Below are positions 25,750 through 33,466 of a stretch of DNA of 64,000 bases, one piece after another; position 1 is the first letter of the stretch; the number at the start of each line of letters is the position of its first letter. The notes below the pieces were generated by a model that was not told where the DNA came from, did no database searches, and saw only the letters and a program-made list of their open reading frames with translations. Source of the stretch: Sphingopyxis sp. BSN-002 (GTDB taxonomy: Bacteria > Pseudomonadota > Alphaproteobacteria > Sphingomonadales > Sphingomonadaceae); NCBI RefSeq assembly GCF_022024275.1, contig NZ_CP091804.1, positions 2,560,501-2,624,500 of the forward strand, written 5' to 3'. A program made the translations under genes and the position numbers.

Positions 25750-25919
25750 CCTATGGCGTGTATCGCGGTTTGACAACCGGTTTCGCCGTCCCGACTCCAT
25801 CATTCGGGCCATGTTTCCCGTCGATCGGGCCACGCCGGATATTGCTGAATCGGGTTAACCCTGTTTTCACGGCGAGCATCTAGCAGGGAAATCCGAGGGA
25901 CCGCTCGCATCGGAAACAG

Positions 25920-26393
25920 ATGATGCCCAGGAAGCGGGAAATCGAGCGGTTGCGCGCCGAACATGCGGCGCTGGAGACGCTGTCGCAGTTTCTCATGGAG
26001 CTCGTCGCCGCCGCGCATCCGCCGCGTGTGACCGAGCTGGCCGCGGTGCGCGGGATGCTGCGCGATACGCTGGTGCGTCACCTGAAATGCGAGGATTGGG
26101 CCCTCTACCCGCGGCTTCGTGCGACGGGCGATTATGAGCTCAACCGGCTGGCGAAGGAGTTCGTCGACGAGATGGGCCATATAGCCGGCGACTTTTCCGC
26201 CTATGACGCGCGCTGGACGGCCGAAGCGGTCGAGGCCGATTGGCCGGGGTTCTGCGCCGAAACGACGGGCATCCTTGCCGCTCTCGGAATGCGGATCGAG
26301 CGCGAGGACCGCGATCTCTATCCGGTCGCCGAACGCATCGCCGCGGCCGGGGTCGAGCGCGCCGGGCGACGAAGCGCCCGCCGCGCGGCCTAG
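25920..26393 (+). CDS. Hemerythrin-like (HHE domain) protein
   Basis: A protein of 157 residues, a four-helix bundle in composition. Candidate metal ligands are the His in LRAEHAALE (about residue 15), the His in LVRHLKCEDWALYP (about 59), the His in DEMGHIAGDF (about 89), and acidic residues in EREDRDLYP (about 133). This is the HHE pattern of di-iron hemerythrin proteins that sense or bind oxygen or NO. It is convergent with the CHAT gene and shares a CTAG stop with it. The second Met codon is an alternative start. Confidence 0.8.
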   Translation: MMPRKREIERLRAEHAALETLSQFLMELVAAAHPPRVTELAAVRGMLRDTLVRHLKCEDWALYPRLRATGDYELNRLAKEFVDEMGHIAGDFSAYDARWTAEAVEADWPGFCAETTGILAALGMRIEREDRDLYPVAERIAAAGVERAGRRSARRAA

Positions 26394-29314
26394 CGGTCGC
26401 GGTTCGTGACCAGCGTGAAGGGCGCCCAGCTGGCGGGATGCGCCCAGTGCGGTTGCCAGCCTTCGACCGGGCTGCCGTCCTTGTGCCTGCCCGTGCGGAC
26501 GGCTTCCATCGCTGTCGCCAGAGCGGTTGCGGGCGTCGCCTGCTCGTTCGAAAGCACCTCGACGATCAGCGCCGCGGTCGCGTCGTCGGCGAAGCGCCAG
26601 TGGCTCGCGAGCAGATTGTCCGATCCCGCATAAAGGAAACTGCGCGCAAGGCTCGACAGCGATTCGCCGCTCGCCCCCGGCTCGGTACCGGGGGTCGCGG
26701 TGTTGCAGGCCGAAAGCACGACCCATTTGGCGCTGAGCGACAGCGCCGCCGCCTCGCTCGCGGTGAGCAGGCCGTCGTCCTCGATGCTCGCTTTGCCGGG
26801 CGGGGTGAGGACGAGCCCGGGTTCGGAGCCGATCCCCATTTCATAGGGGAGCAGGCCGTGCGTCGCGAAGACGACGGTGACCGCGCGCGGCAGGTCGGTG
26901 TCGGCCTTCAGTGCCGTCTCGGTCGCCTCGGCGCCGAGCCGCGCGCCGCCGCCTTTGCCGATCGTCGCCGACAGCCGCGTCAGTTCGGCGGCGGTGCCGG
27001 GGAGCGGCGAGAGGCGGCGGAGCTTGTCGACCGACGCCATCGTCTTGTCGCCGGCGGCGGCGGTGAAGTCCGACCCGCGCACCCCGACACCGCCGCGCCG
27101 GCGGGGGCCGGTGCCGCGATTGTCGGCGGCCTGCTCGCCGCTGCCGAGCAGCACCGGCGCGCCATAGGCGACGAGCGGCGGCCGCGCGGCGTCGCTATCG
27201 GGCGCGCGCTGCGCCAGCGCCAGAGCGCTGACCGAGGGCAGGGTGATGAAGCGGTAGCGTTTCCCGAGCCATTCGGTCGCGGCAAGATCCTCGGCCGCGC
27301 CGCTTTCGGCCGCGCCCTTCGGCGCCTTCGCGACGAGCGCCGCGAGCGGCAGGCCCGATATCGGCCCGCTGACGACCGTATAGACGCGGCCGTCCTTCGG
27401 CAGCGCCGCGGCGACCGGCGCGATCAATTGCTGATAGAGGCGATAAGCCGCAGCCCGGTCATAGCGCGGGTAGCGCTCGTCGATCACACTCTTCGGTCCC
27501 CGCGCTTCGGCCGCCTGCAGCGCATTATAATCGGCGAGCGAGCAGGTGTTCTCGTCGATCCGGCATTTGAGCCGCGCGACGTCGGCGGCGACCGGCGCGG
27601 CGCCATTATCGACGCGGTGCCACAGCGCCTTCGTCTTCGAGATCGCGAAGGCATAATGATGCCCTTCCGACGGGAGCAGCATCAGCACGGCTTCGTCGGG
27701 GGCGAGCAATTTCTGCACCGCGGCGACGTCGATCGATTTCGGCGCGACGAGCGTCGCATAGTCGGGAAACTCGGCCGCGATCCGGGCGTCAAGCGGGGCG
27801 AGCTGCGTCGCCGCCTCGTCGAGCTGCTTGCGGAGCGCCGCGGCGCGCGCCTCGTCCTTGCCGAGCGCTTCGTCGCGGTAGCGGCGGGTCAGCGAAACGA
27901 CCGCCTGCGCGGCGTCCTGCCGCTGGCGGACGAGGTCGCCGAGCGGCCCGGCGCCGGCGATGTCGCGCGCCGCGGCCTCGTTGATCGCGTCGCCTGCATC
28001 GGTCAGCGTCAGATCCTGCGCGGCGAGGAAAGCGGGGCCCATCGCATCGGCCTTGCCGCCGCGCGCCGCCCAGCCCGCGAACATCACCATGTCGAACGCG
28101 CCCGACAGCGGATTGCGGCGAGTGCCCTTCGCGACCGCCCTTGCGAGTGCCGCAACAGCCGGGTTGGCGTCGCTGCTGTTGAGCCCAGCCTCGCGCTTCT
28201 GGCGCAGCCGGTCGGCGGCTTCGACCGCCGCGGCGAGCCCGGCGCCCTCGTGGCCCTTCACCTGCGCGCGGGCGCGCGCGAGGGTGGTGAGCAGGATGAC
28301 GGTATCGTCGCGGCTGCCGGTCCATGTATCGCTCTCGACCGCGAGCTGGAGCGGCAGGGCCTCCTCGAAATAGGGCAGGGCTTCGTTCGCCTTACCCTGC
28401 CCGAGCAGTGCGAGCGCGAAATTGTAACGCGATTTCTGGGTGCCGATCGACTCGCGGCCGTTGAGCCGTTCGCCTTCGACCGCGGCGAAGCGCCCGGGCT
28501 CTTCGGCCGCGGCGAAACGGCCGGCGATATTGTGGAAATAGCTGATCTGGTTATTCGCGAACTGAAGCTGATATTCGTTGCCGCTCGCGAGCAGTTCCAG
28601 CGTCTCGGCAAAGCGTTGATCGGCCTCCTCGTCGCGCCGCGCGAGCGTCAGCGCTTCGGCGTAGGCGAGCTGCATTTCCCAGCTGGCCTGCTTCACCCCC
28701 GCCGCATCGAGTTCGGCCCATGTGTCGTCGAACGCGCGCAGAACCTCGTCCTGCCGACCCTCCTGAAGCAGCGTTTCGCTGGCGATCTCCATCGACACGC
28801 GCGCGCTGCGTCCCACGGGGCCGTCCAATTGCCCGAGCTGTGCGGCGCGGCGATGGACGAGACGCGCATGCCCCAGCCGGTCGTCGTACGGCACGCCGTT
28901 CTGCATCCAGTCGAGGAAGAACAGCTCGGCCTCCGGATTTCCCGCGCTGCGGAACTGTTCGGCATGCGATCGCATGCGCGCGATCACGCGGGCATATTCG
29001 GGACCGTCGGCGTTGCGCTTGTCGTCGCCCATATAGATCCACAGCCCGAAATCGATGTCGGAGCGCGTCTTTTCCGAGAGCTTTCCGGGATTGCGCGCGA
29101 CGAGGTCGACGAGCGTTATCGCGGCATCGACCTGTGCGTCGCCGGCGAGCGCCTGAAAATGCTCGAGCGCCGCGTTGACCGCCTTGTTCGCTTCATCGTC
29201 GCATTCGCCTTTGGCGCTTTTGGGGCAGGGGGCGGGTGCGGGGCTCGCGGCGTGAGCGGGAAGGGCGGCCGCCAACGGCAGGGCGGCCAGAACGGCAAAA
29301 GCGCGGCGTATCAT
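26390..29314 (-). CDS. Exported CHAT-domain (caspase-like) protein with helical repeats
   Basis: A protein of 974 residues from the Met that begins the signal peptide (IRRAFAVLAALPLAAALPAHA); a longer frame has no signal. Residues 25-560 are alpha-helical with TPR-like repeats (YNFALALLGQGKANEALPYFEEAL). The CHAT peptidase domain fills about 600-974, with the catalytic dyad H819 in FATHGLLPYE and C870 in VLSACNTATP, followed by LARSFLYAGS and LLASHW. CHAT proteins are Cys proteases related to caspases; most are cytoplasmic, so export is notable. It is the last gene of the collagen-like / TpsB operon, 76 bases after tpsB. Confidence 0.92.
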   Translation of the reverse strand: MIRRAFAVLAALPLAAALPAHAASPAPAPCPKSAKGECDDEANKAVNAALEHFQALAGDAQVDAAITLVDLVARNPGKLSEKTRSDIDFGLWIYMGDDKRNADGPEYARVIARMRSHAEQFRSAGNPEAELFFLDWMQNGVPYDDRLGHARLVHRRAAQLGQLDGPVGRSARVSMEIASETLLQEGRQDEVLRAFDDTWAELDAAGVKQASWEMQLAYAEALTLARRDEEADQRFAETLELLASGNEYQLQFANNQISYFHNIAGRFAAAEEPGRFAAVEGERLNGRESIGTQKSRYNFALALLGQGKANEALPYFEEALPLQLAVESDTWTGSRDDTVILLTTLARARAQVKGHEGAGLAAAVEAADRLRQKREAGLNSSDANPAVAALARAVAKGTRRNPLSGAFDMVMFAGWAARGGKADAMGPAFLAAQDLTLTDAGDAINEAAARDIAGAGPLGDLVRQRQDAAQAVVSLTRRYRDEALGKDEARAAALRKQLDEAATQLAPLDARIAAEFPDYATLVAPKSIDVAAVQKLLAPDEAVLMLLPSEGHHYAFAISKTKALWHRVDNGAAPVAADVARLKCRIDENTCSLADYNALQAAEARGPKSVIDERYPRYDRAAAYRLYQQLIAPVAAALPKDGRVYTVVSGPISGLPLAALVAKAPKGAAESGAAEDLAATEWLGKRYRFITLPSVSALALAQRAPDSDAARPPLVAYGAPVLLGSGEQAADNRGTGPRRRGGVGVRGSDFTAAAGDKTMASVDKLRRLSPLPGTAAELTRLSATIGKGGGARLGAEATETALKADTDLPRAVTVVFATHGLLPYEMGIGSEPGLVLTPPGKASIEDDGLLTASEAAALSLSAKWVVLSACNTATPGTEPGASGESLSSLARSFLYAGSDNLLASHWRFADDATAALIVEVLSNEQATPATALATAMEAVRTGRHKDGSPVEGWQPHWAHPASWAPFTLVTNRDR

Positions 29315-29390
29315 CGAAGACCTGTCCTGCGATACGCGACCCGCGGCCCTTATCGTCGGCGCGAGACGCGAGCGCAAGGGGATCGCGCGA

Positions 29391-31058
29391 TCAGGGCCGG
29401 ATCGACAATTTCCAGCTCAGGGCGACGCGCCAGCCTTGGTCGAAACCGGGGACCGGCTGCTTCCACGCGTCGGCGACTTCGAGGCCGATCGTGGCATTGT
29501 CGGCATAGGACAAGCGCACCCCGCCGCCCCAGCTGCCGAGCTGATAACCGGTACGCAGATTCGTCGGACGCGCGAGCAGGGTGACGTCGGCATAATCGGC
29601 GAAGCCATAGATTTCGCTCTGGGCGAGCTTGCCGGTTTTGAGAGGGCGCAGCGCAAATTCGGCAAAGCCGGCGCCGCCGCGGTCGCCCGCGACGAGCCCT
29701 TCGTCGAACGCCCGGCCAAAGGTCGCGCCGCCGACGTTGAAGCGCTGCGCGGCAGGCAAGCGGTCGCGCGTCCAACGGCCGACGGCGGCGAGGCGCAGAA
29801 CCGCGATCTTGCCGATCGCCTGGTTCGCCTCGACCCCGGCGTCGGCATAGAGAAAGCCCGTTTCGCCGACCGCCGCCGGCACGTCGGCGCCCCAGATGTC
29901 GAGGCCTTTCGATACCCCGAACCGCGCGCCGAGCACCGTCCGCTCCTCGGTCATCCGAAAAGCAAGGCTGCCGCCCGCGGTCCAGGTCTTGTCGGCCGCG
30001 AGGGTCGATCCGAAGAGTGCGTTCCTCGAATCGAGATGGTCGAGGCGCGCCGCGAGAATGAGGTTGCGCCGCGTGCTGCGGATCAGCGGGTGGCTGACGC
30101 CGAAGCCGACGCTCCACGCATCGCCGTCGATTGCGAGCCGGCGTGGCCGGGTGCGGAGCGCCGCCGCCGAAATTTCGGCGCGCGTCCCCTCGAACCCGAT
30201 CGGGGTGGCATGCGAACCCGCGACATAGAGCAGCGACCTGAAGTTCGCGGCGGCGGCGCCGGTCAGCCGTGTCTCGTCGCCGCTGCGGAGCAGGCTGGTG
30301 CCGCGCGCGTTCGCCTCGACGATCCCGTCCTCGACATAGGGGCTGGTGCGGGTCGAGAAGCCGAGGCCGAGCGTCGGCCGCTTCGCGTCGATGCCGAGGT
30401 CCAGCGCAACCGCTCCGGGTTCGCCGGTGAGCGCGAGGGTCGGGGTGACGCTGACCCCCGGAATGTCGCCGATATTGCCGAGCGTGCGTTCGAAGCGCGA
30501 GCGGGGCAGCGGGCGCTTGCCGGGCAGCGTCGACGCCATGCGCTGGATCAGGGGCGTTGGTCCGCCCCCCTTCTCTCCCCGGCCGGTCTCGCCGCTCAGC
30601 GTCACCCCGGCGATATAACCTTCGGCCGATGCGACCTCGACGATCCCGTCGGAGAGATCCTGTTCGGGAATGACGAGGGTGAAGAGCGCAACGCTCGACC
30701 GGCTGTAGGCGCGGGTCATCGCGCCGGCGAGGCGCGCGAGATTGTCGGCCGAGGCGGGCTTGCCGACGAAACGCCGCGCCGCCCTGCCGACGCTCGGGGG
30801 TACGCCGGCGCCGAGGAAGCGGATTTCACGGATGACGACATCGGGGCGCGCGCCGAGTTCGACCTTGCCCAGTTCGATTTCGGGCGCTTTCGGGTCGGGG
30901 AGCGGGTCGCGGTTGTCGCCGATGGGAGCGAGCGGCGGCCGGCCGTCGATCGGCGTCGCGGCCGGTGGGGCCGCCGAGGCCGCGGCGGGGAGGAGCAGCG
31001 CTCCCGCCACCGCCGCGGCGCGGCCGAGACGCCTCAGCGTCACGATGCGGTGCGGCAT
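29391..31058 (-). CDS. TpsB-type outer-membrane transporter (ShlB/FhaC/HecB family)
   Basis: A protein of 555 residues with a signal peptide (RAAAVAGALLLPAAASA). A Pro-rich linker is followed by a POTRA domain at about 70-155 (VVIREIRFLGAGVPP, then LVIPEQDLSDGIVEVASAEG). A 16-strand-type barrel fills the rest. The loop-6 signature of this family is present at about 448-461 (GRAFDEGLVAGDRG, compare VRGYDEDGLSGDRG in FhaC). Such proteins move one partner exoprotein across the outer membrane without ATP. No classical TpsA with a TPS domain lies nearby; the upstream collagen-like lipoprotein is the only candidate partner here. Confidence 0.92.
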   Translation of the reverse strand: MPHRIVTLRRLGRAAAVAGALLLPAAASAAPPAATPIDGRPPLAPIGDNRDPLPDPKAPEIELGKVELGARPDVVIREIRFLGAGVPPSVGRAARRFVGKPASADNLARLAGAMTRAYSRSSVALFTLVIPEQDLSDGIVEVASAEGYIAGVTLSGETGRGEKGGGPTPLIQRMASTLPGKRPLPRSRFERTLGNIGDIPGVSVTPTLALTGEPGAVALDLGIDAKRPTLGLGFSTRTSPYVEDGIVEANARGTSLLRSGDETRLTGAAAANFRSLLYVAGSHATPIGFEGTRAEISAAALRTRPRRLAIDGDAWSVGFGVSHPLIRSTRRNLILAARLDHLDSRNALFGSTLAADKTWTAGGSLAFRMTEERTVLGARFGVSKGLDIWGADVPAAVGETGFLYADAGVEANQAIGKIAVLRLAAVGRWTRDRLPAAQRFNVGGATFGRAFDEGLVAGDRGGAGFAEFALRPLKTGKLAQSEIYGFADYADVTLLARPTNLRTGYQLGSWGGGVRLSYADNATIGLEVADAWKQPVPGFDQGWRVALSWKLSIRP

Positions 31059-31064
31059 GGGGGC

Positions 31065-32003
31065 TTATTGGCCCTTCGGGTTGAGGCCGCCGAGGACGCC
31101 GCCGACGGTGCCGGTTACGCCCTGCACAAGGCCGGTGACGGCGTTGCCGCTGCCGCCTCCACCGGTGGCGCCGCCCGTGAGCCCGCCGGTCACCTGGCTG
31201 ACCGCGCCCGTCGTGGTGTTCAGCACATTGCCGACCAGCGCGACCGGCGTTCCCGCGGGCTGGCCCGGACTGCCTCCGGTGAGACCGCCCGTCAGCCCGC
31301 CGAGCAGATTGCCATTCGTCCCGTTGCCGAGCGTGACGAGCTGGCCGCCCGATCCCACGCCGACGGTCAGGAGCGAGCCCGTCTTCTGCGTCGGCGAGAG
31401 GATGCTCGCCCCGATCAGCGGCGATGCGCCCGGCGATCCCAGCGCGGTCGCCTTGCCGATCGTCGCGGTGATCAGCTGGCCGGGGGCGGCGCTCAGGCCG
31501 TCGACCAGATATTGCTTGCCCTCGCCTGTCTGGACGAGCGCGACGCCGGTCGCCTTGACGACGCCGATCACCGTGCCGACCAGATTGGTGCCGCCCGGCA
31601 CCTTGCCGTCGACCGCGCTCGCAAGCAGCAGGCCCTTGTCGGCCACCACGTTGACGAGCCCGCCGGTCTTGATCAGCACCCCGCCGATCACCGGATTGAC
31701 GTTCGAGGGGTCGCCGGTGTTCGCGAGCAGGCCGGTTCCCGCGACGCCCTTCGGTCCGACGAGGCCGCCGACTGCGAGAGCGCCGGCATCGCCGAGGCCG
31801 AGCGTCCCGCCGGGAGCGCCTGCCGGCCCGGCAGGTCCCGCCGGTCCCGTCGCGCCGGTCGGTCCGGCGGGTCCGGCCGGCCCGGCAATGCCGTTGGCAC
31901 CGACGCTGCCGATACGCTGACTGCCCGAGGATTCGCATGCCGTAAGCGCAAGGCACGCGGGGATCGCAACAAATATCATGGATGTAAAACGAGACGAGCG
32001 CAT
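31065..32003 (-). CDS. Collagen-like lipoprotein, Gly-rich
   Basis: A protein of 312 residues; ATG after AAGGAGAACCTCC. A lipoprotein signal peptide ends in LTAC, so C23 would be lipidated. Residues 38-65 are about nine uninterrupted Gly-x-y triplets rich in Pro (GPAGPAGPTGATG, then more), a short collagen helix. The remaining 240 residues are Gly/Val/Thr-rich and low in charge (VGTVIGVVKATGVALVQTG, GGLTGGLTGG), resembling beta-helical or glycine-rich surface proteins. It starts the operon, and tpsB begins 6 bases after its stop. The tight coupling suggests the transporter or the CHAT protease handles it. The function is not known. Confidence 0.85.
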   Translation of the reverse strand: MRSSRFTSMIFVAIPACLALTACESSGSQRIGSVGANGIAGPAGPAGPTGATGPAGPAGPAGAPGGTLGLGDAGALAVGGLVGPKGVAGTGLLANTGDPSNVNPVIGGVLIKTGGLVNVVADKGLLLASAVDGKVPGGTNLVGTVIGVVKATGVALVQTGEGKQYLVDGLSAAPGQLITATIGKATALGSPGASPLIGASILSPTQKTGSLLTVGVGSGGQLVTLGNGTNGNLLGGLTGGLTGGSPGQPAGTPVALVGNVLNTTTGAVSQVTGGLTGGATGGGGSGNAVTGLVQGVTGTVGGVLGGLNPKGQ

Positions 32004-32339
32004 GGAGGTTCTCCTTCGCGATACTCTGGTCCCATCGCGAAGACCGTTGAAATTAACAATAGTTCCAATTTTTCATATGGTTAAATCCTGTTATCCATGC
32101 GCAATATCTATTTATCCGGTTCAAATGGCAGGGCTTTCATGCGCCCCCTTCCGTCGCCCGGTTAACGCATTTTTGCGGTGGGCCGTGGCCGGGGATAGCC
32201 GAAATGCGAACGATGCCGCCGATCGGGACGCGGTTACTTAACCGCAGTCAAGAAGGCTGAACCGTGCAGGGCCGGGCTGGCGCTTGATTTGGCGGGCATC
32301 CTCGCCTAGCGGCAGCCGCAAGAAACCGGAGATTTTGCA
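32004..32339. other. AT-rich intergenic region between collagen-like operon and DUF3297 gene
   Basis: A 336-base stretch without a credible gene. The part next to the collagen-like gene (32040-32120) is unusually AT-rich for this genome. On the minus strand it includes TTAACC, 17 bases, TATTGT, a weak sigma-70-type promoter candidate. The other side should hold the DUF3297 promoter but I see no clear boxes. No repeat or hairpin stands out. Confidence 0.5.
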
Positions 32340-32618
32340 ATGAGTGATACGCCCCCCGACCATCTGTCGACCAACCCGCGCTCGCCGCATTTCGATATGG
32401 ACGTGCTCCAGCGCGGTATCGGCATCCGCTTCAAGGGCAAGGAGCGCACCGACGTCGAGGAATATTCGATCTCGGAAGGCTGGATCCGCGTCGCCGCGGG
32501 CAAGTCGAAGGACCGCTTCGGTCAGCCGATGACGATCAAGCTGTCGGGCGAGGTCGAGGCCTGGTTCGAGGATGTCGCGGACGTCGCCGACAAGGACGGC
32601 GAAGCGTCGGACGACTGA
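32340..32618 (+). CDS. DUF3297 family protein
   Basis: A protein of 92 residues that begins SDTPPDHLSTNPRSPHFD and continues with GIGIRFKGKERTDVEEYSIS and SEGWIRVAAGKSKDRFG, which is the conserved core of DUF3297. The end is acidic (DVADKDGEASDD). The family is small, soluble and found in alpha- and gammaproteobacteria; the function is not established, though relatives have been listed among small basic or glutathione-related proteins without proof. It is monocistronic, with a terminator 16 bases downstream. Confidence 0.88.
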   Translation: MSDTPPDHLSTNPRSPHFDMDVLQRGIGIRFKGKERTDVEEYSISEGWIRVAAGKSKDRFGQPMTIKLSGEVEAWFEDVADVADKDGEASDD

Positions 32619-32634
32619 CGCGCGCAAAAGGGGG

Positions 32635-32668
32635 AAGCCACCCGGGGAGGGTGGTCCCCGGATGGCTT
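32635..32668. terminator. Bidirectional terminator-like hairpin
   Basis: AAGCCA-C-CCGGGGA pairs with TCCCCGG-A-TGGCTT, a 13-bp stem with one mismatch and a 6-base loop, placed between two convergent genes (DUF3297 and the CHAP amidase). No long T run. Confidence 0.65.
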
Positions 32669-32711
32669 CTGTGCTCGGCAATGACCCTTGAGGGTAATGG
32701 GGGGCAGGGCC

Positions 32712-33290
32712 TTAGCTGCCGAGCGAAGCGGCGACGAGTTCGAGGCCGTTTCCGGGTTTCCAGTTGTTGTTCGCCCACGCCGGCGTGTCGAACGCCTTGT
32801 GGTCGGGACGGGCGTTTCCGCCTGCATAGATAAAGCCCTGCACCGGGTTGGCGCGCAGGCCGAGATCGCCGATCGGGGCATACCACACGCGGACCATGCT
32901 CCAGTCGCCGGCGCTGCTGACGTCGACGACGCGGACGTTGCGCTCGATCTGGCCGCGGCGGCCGTTGATCGGCGACCAGTTGGCATGGTCGATCAGGATT
33001 TCGCGGTCGCTGACGATCTTCTTGACGACGGCGACATGGCCAAGCGGCATGCCGCCGGTGCCGGCAAAAGCCATCACGGCGCCCTTGCGGGGTTCCTGGC
33101 CACGTTCGTAGGTGCCGGCTGCCTGCGACCACCAGGTCTTGGCATTGCCGCGGATCTCGACGCCCGATTCGGCGCGGGCGAAGGGGACGCACTGCAGATA
33201 GTCGCGGGCGGCGGCCGGTGCGCTTGCGAACAGACCGGTGATGGTCATCACAGACGCGACGACGGCAGCCAGATAACGACGATGGAGCAT
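32712..33290 (-). CDS. Secreted CHAP-domain amidase/peptidase
   Basis: A protein of 192 residues with a signal peptide (MLHRRYLAAVVASV to PAAA, cleavage at about residue 28). The CHAP domain has the catalytic Cys in DYLQCVPFAR (C34), the His in GGMPLGHVAVV (H85) and the polar third residue in DHANW (about 101-104). CHAP enzymes cleave peptidoglycan amide or peptide bonds. The C-terminal 50 residues are not recognised. It is small for the group and probably acts in cell-wall remodelling or secretion-system passage. Confidence 0.9.
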   Translation of the reverse strand: MLHRRYLAAVVASVMTITGLFASAPAAARDYLQCVPFARAESGVEIRGNAKTWWSQAAGTYERGQEPRKGAVMAFAGTGGMPLGHVAVVKKIVSDREILIDHANWSPINGRRGQIERNVRVVDVSSAGDWSMVRVWYAPIGDLGLRANPVQGFIYAGGNARPDHKAFDTPAWANNNWKPGNGLELVAASLGS

Positions 33291-33466
33291 GGATTGCGAC
33301 CCCCTGTGGCCCGTGTTCGGGCGTTGCAGGGTCTTTGCTATGGCTTGGCTTTTCCACCAACCGCCAAGCGGTGAATTGCGCCATCGATGCGGTGAGCGGG
33401 GGAACCTTTTGGTAACAGTTTCAGCTCGTCGCGCGAGGCCGTCGGTTCACCGGAAGAACCGGGCGA

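Noticed and set aside
25771..25800. TTGACA as promoter for the hemerythrin gene
   Set aside because: No -10 element follows at 16-18 bases.
26240..29584. Open plus-strand frame of more than 1,100 codons opposite the CHAT gene
   Set aside because: It is antisense to a protein with intact signal peptide and catalytic dyad; the plus-strand translation has no domain or export signal.
29436..32084. Long plus-strand frame opposite tpsB and the collagen-like gene
   Set aside because: Shadow of two recognised genes; its repetitive Arg/Gly/Ala content follows from the opposite strand.
33443..33461. CGGTTC/GAACCG hairpin as terminator of the GGDEF-EAL gene
   Set aside because: Only six base pairs with a seven-base loop and no T run.
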